A DNA stretch of 64,000 bases from assembly GCF_900099965.1 (NCBI RefSeq), contig NZ_FNDJ01000036.1:46874-110873 (forward strand), written 5' to 3'. The translations under genes and the position numbers were made by a program. The notes beneath the pieces were generated by a model, which searched no databases, had not been told where the DNA came from, and worked only from the letters and a program-made list of their open reading frames with translations. The stretch is from Nonomuraea jiangxiensis (GTDB taxonomy: Bacteria > Actinomycetota > Actinomycetes > Streptosporangiales > Streptosporangiaceae). This document shows, piece by piece, positions 42,905 through 52,410 of this stretch. Within the stretch, counting starts at the first letter, position 1; every line of letters begins with the position of its first letter.

Positions 42905-45565
42905 TTGCGGAAGTTGGTGGACAACGTGCCTTTCGAGCTGGACCTCGACGTTGAAGTGGAATACGACGAGCGCGGAATCGTACGCGGGCTGGAGCATCTG
43001 GAGCGGCCTTACCCGGGATCCGACGAGCCCGACCCGCGTCGCGTCGCGGCCCGGTATGTGGATGACGTGGCGCACATCTACCACATTCCCGGCTCGATGC
43101 TCACCGGCCTCTGGGCGCCCGTGGGAGGCAGGCCCGTCCAGGAACCGACCAGGCTTCGCTTCGCCGAAGAGAAATCCCTCACCCAGGCCACGATCGTCGC
43201 TTTCGTGCAAACGGCTCTGTCGCTGCCCATCTGGGAGGCCGGTCTGAGCGTGTCGCTCCTTCCGGACCCGTTACGGGTGGTCGGCTCGCAGAGCAGTGTC
43301 CACCTCGACGTGGATATCCAGGCCCCGGACGACCACGCGACCTATCTGCCGACGTTCCCGGCAAAGGATCTCGCCTGGCTGCTCGGCCTGCGCGCAGGCC
43401 CGCAGGCGGCGGACCGCCTGCCGGAGATCAACGCAAGCCGTCTGCTCGTCTACCGGTACCATCCGGCCGCCCGCTTCGATCCCGAGACCGAGCCGGTCCT
43501 GCCGTTGCCCGAGGTGTCCGGCGATATCGTGGCGGGCCGGCACTACGTCGTCCGCGAGGTGCTGTTCACCTGGCCCGTCCCGGGTGCCGGGGACGTGCAT
43601 TGGCGGGCGTTCGTCGAGGTGGAGACCGGAGGGGTGCTGTACCTGCGGGCCGCGCTCGCCGCGGTGCAGGGGTTCGTCTACCCCCGGGACCCGGTGACCA
43701 CGGGCGGACGGCTGAAAGGGCTGGTCGACGAGCTTGACGCCCGCTGCACGTTCGAGGACCTCCTGGGTCTCAAGCCCGCCGATCCGCAGACCCTCAGCGG
43801 CGATCTCGTACGGATCGTCGACAGTGAGCCGCCGCACGACCCGCCGCCGTCCACGACCACCGGTGTCTTCAAGTATCCCGTCGACAGCCGGCCATTCGCC
43901 GCCGTCAATGCCTACCACCACGTCGACCGGCTGTTCCGCCTGGTCCAGGACCTGGGTTTCGACCTCGGCAAGCTGTTCGACGGGACGATCCGCTCGAACG
44001 TCTCCGTTCCGGTCGATCATTGCGCCCTCAATGACCTCGACAACGCGTACGCCCTGGGCAACGACGACATGACCGGGTTGAAGAAGCTCGTCTTCGGCCG
44101 GTCGGCGAACACCGGGGTCAGCCTGGCGAACGACGCCCGCGTCGTCACGCACGAGTTCTGCCACGCGCTGCTGTGGGACGCCGTGCAGGCGGCGAACCTG
44201 AGTTTCGCCCACAGTCCCGGCGACGCGCTCGCGGCGGTGCTGAACGACCCGGGCTCCAAGGCGCCGGACCGGTACCACACCTTCCCCTGGACGGGGAGGG
44301 ATCGCCACCACGGCGGGACGAGCCGGCAGGTCGCGGACGGGTGGGCCTGGGACGGTCTCCAGGACGGCGACTCCGAGTACAGCAATGAGCAGATCCTCTC
44401 CGCGACCGTCTTCGGCCTCTACCTGTCGATCGGCGGCGCATCCACGGACGTGCGCGTCCAGACGTGGGCATCCCGGTACGCCGCCTATCTGATCATCGGC
44501 GGCATCGCCTCGCTGGAGACCGCGAAGTACACGTCCGCTTCCAAGGCCAATGCCTACGCCAAGGCCATGATGCTGGCCGACGCGACGCCGCCCGGCTATG
44601 ACGGCCTGCCCGGCGCGCTCCGCAAGGTCGTACGCTGGAGCTTCGAACAGCGGGGCCTTTACAAGGCGCCCGGCACGCCCCTGCCGGACGACAACCCTGG
44701 GGTGCCCCGCGAGGTCGATGTCTACATCGACGACGGCCGGCAGGGCGAGTACGCGTACCAGGGCGACTTCTGGGAGAGCACCGACGTCTGGAACCGGCTG
44801 GCCGCCGACGGCGGAAGTGCCCATCAGACGCCCAGAGTCAACGCCGTGAACCACGCCTACGTGCGGGTCGGGAACCGCGGAACCGGGGACGCGAGGAACG
44901 TCACGGTCCGCGGGTTCCACTGCGGGGCCTCCGCCGGGCTCGTCTGGCCCGACGACTGGAAGCCGATGGGCACGCCGTCAATTACCGTTCCCGGCCCGAT
45001 AGGTCCAGGTCACAGCATGATCGTCGGCCCGTTCTCCTGGACCCCCGTCACGACCGGGCACGACTGCCTGCTGATGAGCGTGAGCGCCCCGGGCGATCGG
45101 GCCAACGACGACCCGAGCACCTCGCTGGCGTCCGCTAAGGGGCCGACCCCGCTCTACCGGATCGTGCCGTTCGACAACAACATCGCCCAGCGGGCCATCG
45201 CGCCCGTCGCCGGCGGAGGCGGCGCGACCGGCCTCACGCAGAGCCTCCAGGGCCGGCGCCTGCGGGTGCACAATCCCTATCCGCGTGCCTCGGACATCAC
45301 CGTCCAGGCAGGGTTGCCTGATTTCCTGCGCCGGCGCGGCTGGAACGTCACCCTGGCCGGCGGCGCGACCTTCCGCGTGGCGGCCCGTGCCGGCCGGGAG
45401 GTCACCCTTGTCGTGCGCCCTGGCGGGAACTTCACGGCCGGTGATGTGGCGGCGGCCGGATCGAACGTGGTCATCCGCCTGCGAACCCTGATCGACGGGC
45501 TGGTGGTCGGCGGGATGAGCTTCACGATCGATCCGGCGCTGCACGGTCCCGCACCCGAACGTTAG
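42905..45565 (+). CDS. Large gluzincin-like metallopeptidase (HEFCH), no signal peptide
   Basis: An 886-residue protein. The zinc-binding helix is VVTHEFCHALLWD with H416-E417-x-x-H420, and a third ligand may be in DSEYSNEQILS about 75 residues on. The upstream half is rich in strands and resembles the pro- and N-terminal region of fungalysin/thermolysin-like enzymes only weakly. The C-terminal 300 residues contain two Ig- or CARDB-like modules (VNHAYVRVGNRGTGDARNV; LRVHNPYPRASDITVQAG). There is no export signal. TTG 42905, GTG 42917 and GTG 42926 are possible starts. Convergent with, and overlapping by four bases, an Ig-like gene. Function unknown. Confidence 0.7.
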   Translation: MRKLVDNVPFELDLDVEVEYDERGIVRGLEHLERPYPGSDEPDPRRVAARYVDDVAHIYHIPGSMLTGLWAPVGGRPVQEPTRLRFAEEKSLTQATIVAFVQTALSLPIWEAGLSVSLLPDPLRVVGSQSSVHLDVDIQAPDDHATYLPTFPAKDLAWLLGLRAGPQAADRLPEINASRLLVYRYHPAARFDPETEPVLPLPEVSGDIVAGRHYVVREVLFTWPVPGAGDVHWRAFVEVETGGVLYLRAALAAVQGFVYPRDPVTTGGRLKGLVDELDARCTFEDLLGLKPADPQTLSGDLVRIVDSEPPHDPPPSTTTGVFKYPVDSRPFAAVNAYHHVDRLFRLVQDLGFDLGKLFDGTIRSNVSVPVDHCALNDLDNAYALGNDDMTGLKKLVFGRSANTGVSLANDARVVTHEFCHALLWDAVQAANLSFAHSPGDALAAVLNDPGSKAPDRYHTFPWTGRDRHHGGTSRQVADGWAWDGLQDGDSEYSNEQILSATVFGLYLSIGGASTDVRVQTWASRYAAYLIIGGIASLETAKYTSASKANAYAKAMMLADATPPGYDGLPGALRKVVRWSFEQRGLYKAPGTPLPDDNPGVPREVDVYIDDGRQGEYAYQGDFWESTDVWNRLAADGGSAHQTPRVNAVNHAYVRVGNRGTGDARNVTVRGFHCGASAGLVWPDDWKPMGTPSITVPGPIGPGHSMIVGPFSWTPVTTGHDCLLMSVSAPGDRANDDPSTSLASAKGPTPLYRIVPFDNNIAQRAIAPVAGGGGATGLTQSLQGRRLRVHNPYPRASDITVQAGLPDFLRRRGWNVTLAGGATFRVAARAGREVTLVVRPGGNFTAGDVAAAGSNVVIRLRTLIDGLVVGGMSFTIDPALHGPAPER

Positions 45566-46587
45566 GTGGTGTCCTTCAGCCAGCCGCTCGGGTTTCGCCG
45601 GCGGTTGTCGGCGTCGTAGTAGACGACCCGCCACCAACGGCCGCGTGCCGGACGGCGGGTCTGCACGCTGTAACGGCCCCCGCCGGTGTCCCCGCCCTTC
45701 CCGTCCTGGCTGCCGCGGACCCGTGCGGACACGCCGGGATCGCCCTGCCCGGGCTTGGCGCTGCCCCGTGAGTGATAGATGGCGATCCGCCCGGTGGCCT
45801 CACGCCGGACGTCGCTGCCATCCGCGCGGAGGTGGATGTTCACTCCGTGCCGCAGCCAGCCGTCCCCCGGCCACTTGAACGTGCGTCCGTTGTAGTAGGC
45901 CTTCTCCCCGCCGACGCCAGGGTCGTTGACGGTGATGTGCGCGGCGACGCTCCGGGTGCCGGGGCCGGGCTCGGTGGTCAGCTCCAGTTCGGCCCAGAGC
46001 AGCCCGCTGGCGATCGGCTCGACCAGCGCCGAGAAATGCCCGTTCTCATCGGCATCGACCTGGTCGAGCGTGTAGGAGTCGCCCCGGGCGAACGTCAGGT
46101 AGGCGAAAGAGACGACCTGATGGCCGAACGGCTCCCAGACGCCTTTCTCCTCCCGCTCGATCGTCCCGGTCACCTCGATCGCGTCGCCCAGTTCGATGCC
46201 GCCGCTGGACAGGTTGGTGGTGATCCGGACCGGCACCCGCAGCCGGTCCCAGCGAACCTGGAACTCCTGCTCCACCTGCTCGTCGCCCAGCTCGACCACC
46301 AGCCGCCACCGCCCGGTGGGGGCATCGGGCCGGAACACCCGTACGGCGGACCACGCCGAATCGTCGGTGGCGCCGTCGGAGTCATCGCGTGGTTCCAGCT
46401 CCAGGTCCGCCCCCTGGCCGTCGGGTTCCAGTAATCTGCCCCGGACGACCCCGGGCTCGGTCAGGTACACGTGGAACTCGACCTTGACACTCTGGCCGCC
46501 GAGTACGACGACCGAAGGCACAACGTCGATCTCCTGGATGATCGGTTCGGTCGGCGAGGATGCCGTGTCGTTCGGCGAATGGGACAT
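45562..46587 (-). CDS. Hypothetical protein with repeated Ig-like beta domains
   Basis: A 341-residue acidic protein with no signal or membrane helix. Two or three Ig/MG2-like beta modules can be made out (VVVLGGQSVKVEFHVYLTEP; IELGDAIEVTGTIEREEKG; DENGHFSALVEP), such as act as spacers or adhesion parts. The C-terminal 90 residues (WPGDGWLRHGVNIHLRADG; RWWRVVYYDADNRR) repeat a Trp/Arg-rich motif. I recognise no catalytic site. It lies 19 bases downstream of the kinase-WD40 gene on the same strand, so they are probably co-transcribed, and it overlaps the metallopeptidase gene end on the other strand by four bases. Confidence 0.6.
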   Translation of the reverse strand: MSHSPNDTASSPTEPIIQEIDVVPSVVVLGGQSVKVEFHVYLTEPGVVRGRLLEPDGQGADLELEPRDDSDGATDDSAWSAVRVFRPDAPTGRWRLVVELGDEQVEQEFQVRWDRLRVPVRITTNLSSGGIELGDAIEVTGTIEREEKGVWEPFGHQVVSFAYLTFARGDSYTLDQVDADENGHFSALVEPIASGLLWAELELTTEPGPGTRSVAAHITVNDPGVGGEKAYYNGRTFKWPGDGWLRHGVNIHLRADGSDVRREATGRIAIYHSRGSAKPGQGDPGVSARVRGSQDGKGGDTGGGRYSVQTRRPARGRWWRVVYYDADNRRRNPSGWLKDTT

Positions 46588-46606
46588 GGTGGTTCTCCCT
46601 TCCGGC

Positions 46607-49600
46607 TCAACAGATCTCTCGGTGGTTCACCCCGGGGAGGATTCGCGTCCATTCCTCCTCGGTGAGGGTCGCCGCGCCGATGCGGCGGCAGATGTCGGCC
46701 GCGGCCAGCGCCGGATCCACGGGCAGGCTGTTCAGCACGCCGTCGGCGCCCAGGCTGCGCAGCGTACGGCCGTCGGCGGTGAAGGCGAGGGCGAGCACCT
46801 TCCCGGCGTGCAGCGGGACCGGGGCTCCCAGCGGACGCTCTCCGGCCGGGCGCCACAACCAGATCCGGCCGCTGGCCCCCGCCGCGGCCAGGAGCCCGCC
46901 GTCGGGGGTGAAGGCGGCCAGGGAGAGCTGCTCATGTTCGTCGTCCACCCGCAGGGTCCGCAGCCGGGCGAAACCGGCCGCGTCCCACAGGTCGACGCCG
47001 GCGCCGGGACCGCCGGCGGCGATGAACCGGCCGGCGGGGTCGATGGCGAGGGGCCGGCCGCCGTCGCCTCCGCTGCCGAACAGTTGGTGCCGGTATCCGC
47101 GCGGGCTGGTCAGCTCCGCGACGCCGTTGTGGTCGGTGCCGTTGACCGCCAGGAGGCGGCCGTCCCGGCTGAACGCCATGCGCGGGCCGCCCCGCAGGTC
47201 GAGCGTCTCCACCGAGGTCCCGCCGCGGCGCAGATTCCACAGCCGCAGCCGCTCGCCCTGGCCGCCGCTGTGCGGGGAGACGGCCAGCGTCCCGCCGTCA
47301 GGGCTGAAGGCCAGGCTGATGGCCTCCAGGGGCCGGCGCAGGGTGAGCGTCCGCTTCGCCGTACCGGTGGCGACGTCCCAGATGGTCACCCTGGCCGGGT
47401 CCGCTCCGGTCATCGCCAGCAAGGCGCCGTCCGGGCTGAACGCCGCCACCCGCCCGCCGCCTCGGACGTCCAGCCGCCGCGGCGGCGCGCGCGGCCCGGC
47501 GAGCGTGACGGTGCTGCCCTGCACGAACGCGATGCGGGCCTGCTCGTCGATCGCGCCGCTCTCGGCCCGCCGCACGATCGGCCGGGCGGAGGTGAGCGCC
47601 GCGATGTCGAGCCGGGTCACGGTTCCGTCGCTGTGGCGGTAGCTCAGGGTACGGGCCGAGGCGTCGAAGCGAGGCTCGCCGACGGCTTCACGGGCGGGCC
47701 AGGTCAGCAGCCGGGTGCCGTCGCGGCGCCACAACGTGATGCCCGTGTCGTCGAGGGTGGCCACGTGGTCGCCGCGCGGGCTGAGCGCGACGGCGTGCGC
47801 CGTGCCGCCCTCGAAGGCCGGCCCGGCCCAGGTGGCGGTGGTGAGGTCCCACAGCCGGACGGCGTCGCGGGTGCCCACGGCGAGTGTCAGGCCGTCGGGC
47901 GAGTAGGCGGCGATGTCGCCCGCGACCGGCCGCGCTCCGCCGGGCCGCGGGAGCGGGGCGTTGCCCCGGTCCACGATCTGGTACGGCCTGTTCTCGTACA
48001 CCATGGTCGCCGAGGAGCCGTCGGGTGAGACGGCGATGGTCCGCAGGCCGGGGTCCGCGCTCCCCCACAGCGGCCGGGGCGCCGTGTCGGGAAGGCCGGT
48101 CAGGTCCCAGGTCTGCCCGCCGTCCAGGGAGTCCAAGGCGACCAGCACGTTGCCGCCGGCGTTGAAGGCCAGGTGCCCGGCGCCGCCGGAGCCGAACCCC
48201 GCGCCGATCGCCCTGCCGGTCCGCAGGTCCCAGAGCCGGACCGAACGCCTTCCTGCGACGGCCAGCGTCGTCTCGTCCGGGCTCAGCGCGATCGCCGTGA
48301 TCTCCTCGCCCACGTTGAACGCCGGGCCGGGCAGCCGGTGCCCGCCCTGCACGTCCCAGCGCGACACGTCCCCGCCGCGTACCAGGACCAGGGTCGTACC
48401 GTCCGCGCTGAGGTCGAAGTGCGCCTCGCCGGGGCCGGCGGGCGGGACCAGCACGTGCGACTCCCGCTGCGCCAGCGAACTGTAGAGCGCCCCGGCGGCG
48501 GCGGGTTCGGCGGGGGCCAGCCGCCAGGCCGCCACGCTCAGCAGCAACGCCTTGACCGGATCCCGCGCGCGGAGCAGATCGGCCGTCTCGGCCGCCTTCC
48601 GGGCGGCGGCCAGTTCACGCTGCCCGTTCTCGGTCATGCCCCGCTGGATCAGGACCAGCGTCGTGGCGACGCTCAGCGCCGTCAGGGCGGCCAGCGCCGC
48701 CTTGACCCGCCGGCGACGCCGTTCCCCGTGGCGCTCATGTACCGCCGACTCGGTCAGGAAACGCCGTTCGAGCTGGTTCACCCGCAGCCGCGGCTCGCTC
48801 GCGACCCAGTCCTGCGCGGCGCGTAGCGCGGTGCCCCGGTACAGGTCGGCGGGATGACGTCCGGCCGCCTCCCACATCCGGGCCGTCTCGCTCAGCATGC
48901 TGTGCAGGCGCAGGCCCGGCCGGTCGGCGTCGATCCAGCCCCGCAGCCGCGGCCAGGCGCGTAGCAACGCCGCGCTGGCCAGCGTCACCATCTCGCCGTC
49001 GCTGAGCAGCAGGTCCTCGCCGGCGAAGCCGTCGATCACCCGCCGGACCCGCGCGGAGTCCAGGGTGCCGTCCAGCAGGTCCCCGGTGTACGCCCGGCGC
49101 AGTGCGCCGTCGGCGCCGTCGCCTGGCAGCACCATGCGCAGCACGACGGCGGGCACGACCTCCCGGTCGGCGGGGTCCAGTCGGGTGTAGACGTTCTCGG
49201 CCACCTCTCCCAGCGGCCGGTCGGCCGGCGCGCGGGCCACCTCCGGCCGGGGCATCCGCCGGGCCGCCCGGCTGCCCTGGCTGAGCAGTAACCGGGTCTC
49301 ACCCTTGCCGCCGACCAGGCTCAGCAGCAGCGACTTGGCCGTCGGCCGCTCGGCCGGGTCGGGCCGCATCGCCGCCTCGACCAGATACCGGATCATCCCG
49401 TCCAGCGCGGAAAAGTCCGGCGGGCGGGTCAGCACAAGGTGGTAGATCGCCTGCGCCGTCTCCGCCAGGAACGGCGGCCGGCCGGTCGCCGCGAACAGCA
49501 GCACGGCGCCCCAGGACCAGATGTCGGCCGCGTACTCGGCCGGTTCGCCGCGCAGCCGCTCGGGGGACATGTACGCCGGGGTGCCCGCCGGCCACAGCCC

Positions 49601-50110
49601 CTCGTCGGTGAGCGTGGCCCCGTCGAACCGGGCGATCCCGAAGTCGATCACTCTGGGGCCGTCGGAGCCCAGCACGACGTTCTCCGGCTTCAGGTCGCGG
49701 TGCACGACCTCGGCCATGTGGATGGCGGTGAGCGCGGTCGCGATCCCGGTGGCGAGGCGGTGCAGCTCCGCCGGACTGTAGGGACCGCGCTCGGCGATCG
49801 CCCGGTGCAGACTGGGACCGTCGACGTACTCGCTGACGATGTACGGCTCGGCGGCGCCGAGATCGGCCGCGATCACCCGGGCGGTGCAGAAACCCGCCAC
49901 CCGCTCGGCCGCGGCGACCTCCTTGGCGAACCGGGCACGCGCATCGGAGCTGTCCGCGCGATCCAGCCGGAGCAGTTTGATCGCCACCCGTTCCCCCGAG
50001 GCGCCGTACGCCTCATAGACGACGCCCTGCCCGCCCGCGCCGAGCCGCCTGCCCAGCCAATAGCCACCGAACTGCCGGATCTCCCCCGCCGGCGATGCCG
50101 AGTACCCCAC
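46607..50110 (-). CDS. PknB-type Ser/Thr kinase fused to a WD40 propeller
   Basis: An 1167-residue protein. The kinase domain covers about 10-275 with intact LGAGGQGVVYEA, Lys45, HRDLKPEN (137-144), DFG (Asp156) and GTPAYMSPE. A winged-helix-like middle part (VPAVVLRMVLPG, LLLSDGEMVTLASAALLRAW) resembles the nSTAND-associated effector region. A membrane helix follows near 490 (AALAALTALSVATTLVLIQR), then at least ten WD40 repeats (AFSPDGALLAMTG, SLAFSPDGGTLAVSP) to the C-terminus. GTG 50110 is favoured by GGAGGT four bases upstream. Expected role: signal-transducing kinase with a repeat scaffold. Target unknown. Confidence 0.9.
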   Translation of the reverse strand: MGYSASPAGEIRQFGGYWLGRRLGAGGQGVVYEAYGASGERVAIKLLRLDRADSSDARARFAKEVAAAERVAGFCTARVIAADLGAAEPYIVSEYVDGPSLHRAIAERGPYSPAELHRLATGIATALTAIHMAEVVHRDLKPENVVLGSDGPRVIDFGIARFDGATLTDEGLWPAGTPAYMSPERLRGEPAEYAADIWSWGAVLLFAATGRPPFLAETAQAIYHLVLTRPPDFSALDGMIRYLVEAAMRPDPAERPTAKSLLLSLVGGKGETRLLLSQGSRAARRMPRPEVARAPADRPLGEVAENVYTRLDPADREVVPAVVLRMVLPGDGADGALRRAYTGDLLDGTLDSARVRRVIDGFAGEDLLLSDGEMVTLASAALLRAWPRLRGWIDADRPGLRLHSMLSETARMWEAAGRHPADLYRGTALRAAQDWVASEPRLRVNQLERRFLTESAVHERHGERRRRRVKAALAALTALSVATTLVLIQRGMTENGQRELAAARKAAETADLLRARDPVKALLLSVAAWRLAPAEPAAAGALYSSLAQRESHVLVPPAGPGEAHFDLSADGTTLVLVRGGDVSRWDVQGGHRLPGPAFNVGEEITAIALSPDETTLAVAGRRSVRLWDLRTGRAIGAGFGSGGAGHLAFNAGGNVLVALDSLDGGQTWDLTGLPDTAPRPLWGSADPGLRTIAVSPDGSSATMVYENRPYQIVDRGNAPLPRPGGARPVAGDIAAYSPDGLTLAVGTRDAVRLWDLTTATWAGPAFEGGTAHAVALSPRGDHVATLDDTGITLWRRDGTRLLTWPAREAVGEPRFDASARTLSYRHSDGTVTRLDIAALTSARPIVRRAESGAIDEQARIAFVQGSTVTLAGPRAPPRRLDVRGGGRVAAFSPDGALLAMTGADPARVTIWDVATGTAKRTLTLRRPLEAISLAFSPDGGTLAVSPHSGGQGERLRLWNLRRGGTSVETLDLRGGPRMAFSRDGRLLAVNGTDHNGVAELTSPRGYRHQLFGSGGDGGRPLAIDPAGRFIAAGGPGAGVDLWDAAGFARLRTLRVDDEHEQLSLAAFTPDGGLLAAAGASGRIWLWRPAGERPLGAPVPLHAGKVLALAFTADGRTLRSLGADGVLNSLPVDPALAAADICRRIGAATLTEEEWTRILPGVNHREIC

Positions 50111-50319
50111 CGAGACCTCCACACGCCTCGACACCCGACATCGATAGTGAGCCCGCCACCATCCTTTGCCAAGAACCCGCCAGGCCACCTCTGCAAGGTG
50201 AAGGCCCCATGAGAGTGGTGATTCTGGCGTGCGGGCGGCGCCGGCCGGCGAGCCGCAGCGCTCTGACGGGCTGAACCGGCGTCCGTCGCATGCAGCACGC
50301 CGTTACGGCTTCGCGCGTA

Positions 50320-50739
50320 TTAGCGACCAGGGGATGGCTCGGTGAGTGCCGCCGACCTTCTGAATGAGTGCTTGAAGTCGGGGCACTCGACGAGCGGTTC
50401 GTGCATGCACGTCGAGGCATGGCGGAGACCGTCGCGCATCCGAGTGAGCCGGGCGATGTCTTCCTCCAGTGCCCGCGCCTTCTCCGCCATGTGGGCACGC
50501 AGCTTGGTGTCGTCGGGGGTGGCCAGGAGAAACCTGGCGATCTCGGCGATCGTGAACCCGGCGCCGCGGGCGCAGGCGATGAGTGCGAGGCGATCGAGAA
50601 CCTCGGGCCGGTAGGTGCGCCGCAGGCCGTTGCGCCCCGCCGAGGCGATGAGACCCCTGTTCTCATAGAACCGCAGCGCCGAAGGCGCCAGTCCCGAACG
50701 CTCGGCCACTTCGGCGATGTCCAGCAGCGACTCGGCCAC
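50320..50739 (-). CDS. MerR-family transcriptional regulator
   Basis: A 139-residue regulator. The winged HTH is at the N-terminus (DIAEVAERSGLAPSALRFYE, then YRPEVLDRLALI), followed by the long dimer helix. The C-terminal tail has C-M-H-E-P-L-V-E-C-P, a Cys/His cluster like that of metal- or thiol-sensing MerR proteins, though not the SoxR cluster. Divergent from an MBL hydrolase, with a clear dyad in the 48-base gap, so it very probably controls both. Confidence 0.9.
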   Translation of the reverse strand: MAESLLDIAEVAERSGLAPSALRFYENRGLIASAGRNGLRRTYRPEVLDRLALIACARGAGFTIAEIARFLLATPDDTKLRAHMAEKARALEEDIARLTRMRDGLRHASTCMHEPLVECPDFKHSFRRSAALTEPSPGR

Positions 50740-50749
50740 CGTGTCCTCC

Positions 50750-50787
50750 TTGACTTGAACCGCGCTTCAAGTCACAGACTATCCGCC
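50750..50787 (+). promoter_or_regulatory. MerR-type operator/promoter for the MBL hydrolase gene
   Basis: TTGACT (50750-50755) serves as -35. A perfect dyad TGACTTGAA - 6 bases - TTCAAGTCA (50751-50774) follows, and GACTAT (50777-50782) is a weak -10 about five bases before the ATG at 50788. The -35/-10 spacing of about 20-21 bases is longer than normal, the hallmark of MerR-activated promoters, and the message would be leaderless. Confidence 0.7.
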
Positions 50788-51585
50788 ATGAACATCCATC
50801 ACCTCAACTGCGGATCCGTACGGCAGATCGAGGCCACCTACGACGGCCCCGCTCCCGCGCACGCCGTCAATCACTGCCTGTTGATCGAGACCGACTCTGA
50901 CGGCCTGGTCCTCATCGAAACCGGCCTCGGCCTCGACGACGTCCGCAACCCGGGCGACACCCTCGGTTCCGACTGGGTCGAGATGGCTCAGCCCGTACTG
51001 GCCGAGGAGGAGACCGCCGTGCGCCAGGTCGCCTCGTTGGGACACTCACCCGACGACGTACGCCACATCATCGTGACCCACCTCGACGTAGACCATTGCG
51101 GTGGCCTGCCCGACTTTCCAGCTGCCCAGGTCCATGTCCTCGCCGCCGAACTCGAAGCGGCGACCACCGAGGCGCCCAGCTTCCGCTACCGCCCCGCCCA
51201 CTGGGCACATGGCCCGAAGTGGGTTCCCTACGCCCCCGAGCGGGGCGAGGAGTGGTTCGGGTTCACCTCCGTCCAGCCGAAGGGCCTGCCGCCGGAGATC
51301 CGCCTGGTCCCCCTCGGCGGCCATACCGCCGGCCACACCGGAGTCGCCGTACGCGAAGGGGACCGCTGGCTCCTGCACTGCGGTGACGCCTACTACTACC
51401 ACCGGGAACTCGACCAAGATCCGCATCCGCACCCCATTCTCGACATCGTGCAGACCAGCTCGGAAGTCCACCGCGACCTCCGGCTCGGCACCCAGGCCCG
51501 GCTGCGCGAACTGGTTCGCGACCACGGCGATGAGGTCTCGCTCATCAGCGCTCACGACCCGTGGGAGCTGAACCGCTACCGTTGA
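50788..51585 (+). CDS. MBL-fold metallo-hydrolase (lactonase-like)
   Basis: A 265-residue metallo-beta-lactamase fold. The metal motif is THLDVDHCGG with H98-x-D100-x-D102-H103, where Asp replaces the middle His of H-x-H-x-D-H. Further ligands are in LGGHTAGHTGV, HCGDAYY and SAHDPWE. The subgroup includes quorum-quenching lactonases and other ester hydrolases. ATG 50788 is fixed by the promoter arrangement. Divergent from the MerR gene, so it is probably induced by that regulator's ligand. Confidence 0.88.
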   Translation: MNIHHLNCGSVRQIEATYDGPAPAHAVNHCLLIETDSDGLVLIETGLGLDDVRNPGDTLGSDWVEMAQPVLAEEETAVRQVASLGHSPDDVRHIIVTHLDVDHCGGLPDFPAAQVHVLAAELEAATTEAPSFRYRPAHWAHGPKWVPYAPERGEEWFGFTSVQPKGLPPEIRLVPLGGHTAGHTGVAVREGDRWLLHCGDAYYYHRELDQDPHPHPILDIVQTSSEVHRDLRLGTQARLRELVRDHGDEVSLISAHDPWELNRYR

Positions 51586-51595
51586 CCCCTGGCGC

Positions 51596-52048
51596 CTACG
51601 TCGGGCCCGGCGTCTGCCGCTCTGAAGGGTCATAGCCAGACCATCGAAACAGGACGATGGAGAAGCCGACGAGCGTCGTGACCACACCGGAAGCCAAGGC
51701 CAGCACCACCATGACGAACTCGCCATCTGGATCGCCAAACCCGGAAGGACGCCCGTCGACCCACCTCATCGTGGGCCAGGCCTGGCCGGCGACGAACACC
51801 CCGAACACGGCCGTGACCACACCCAGGACATAGCCAGGAGTACGCGTCCACAAGCCCATAACGGCAAGCACAAAACCAATCCCCAACTCGACGGGCACCG
51901 TCACCAACTGGCCCAGGTCCAGAGCCATCAGCGCCGCGAACCGCGCGTACTCGAAACCGTCGCCACGTTGCACCCACAAGAACGGCACCGCAACGACACC
52001 GCCGAGTAGGCCGATCGCCAGCAACCGAAGCATCGCCACGCACACCAT
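51596..52048 (-). CDS. Small membrane protein, four helices
   Basis: A 150-residue hydrophobic protein with about four helices (LRLLAIGLLGGVVAVPFLWV; VELGIGFVLAVMGLWT; VLGVVTAVFGVFVAGQAW; VMVVLALASGVVTTLVGFSIV). I do not recognise the family. The ATG at 52048 begins the first helix; an in-frame ATG at 52147 adds 33 residues derived from the repeat relic upstream and is less likely. Convergent with the MBL gene, with 10 bases between. Confidence 0.6.
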   Translation of the reverse strand: MVCVAMLRLLAIGLLGGVVAVPFLWVQRGDGFEYARFAALMALDLGQLVTVPVELGIGFVLAVMGLWTRTPGYVLGVVTAVFGVFVAGQAWPTMRWVDGRPSGFGDPDGEFVMVVLALASGVVTTLVGFSIVLFRWSGYDPSERQTPGPT

Positions 52049-52090
52049 GATCGTGGACCGGTCCGCCGCTGTGCCACCCCGGCCGAGCGT

Positions 52091-52133
52091 GTAGCCGTAC
52101 AGTCGCAGCTGCGAAAGAGCCACTTCCCGCTCT
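52091..52133 (-). repeat. Terminator part of the tRNA-Ala repeat unit (remnant)
   Basis: This stretch (GTAGCCGTAC ... GCAGCTGCGA ... GCCACTTCCC) matches the outer 45 bases of the repeat units at 53419 and 60360 but stops before the tRNA part. It is a diverged or truncated fourth copy. The rest of the 52134-52410 gap holds nothing I can call a gene. Confidence 0.5.
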
Positions 52134-52410
52134 GAGGAAGGACACATCCGACACCGGACTGCCCTTCCCCGAGATCGTCACGACGGCCTTCCGCACCCGT
52201 CATCGGGTACGTGACACCGTCCGGGAAGCAACGGGAGACGACTGGCAGGAGACCGGCCTCTCTCCTCAGAGGAGACACGCAAGGCGCTTGAACACTTGGG
52301 GCAGCACCTCGGTTTCTAAGCCTCCATGCACCACCAAAGGCCGCTTCCCATGGAAGTGGCCTTTGGTGGCCAGCCAGTCCGGCCGGGGGAAATCCGGTCG
52401 ACAGGCAAGC

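Noticed and set aside
46196..48028. A 610-codon + strand frame opposite the WD40 region
   Set aside because: Mirror of the repetitive propeller coding sequence; no recognisable domain.
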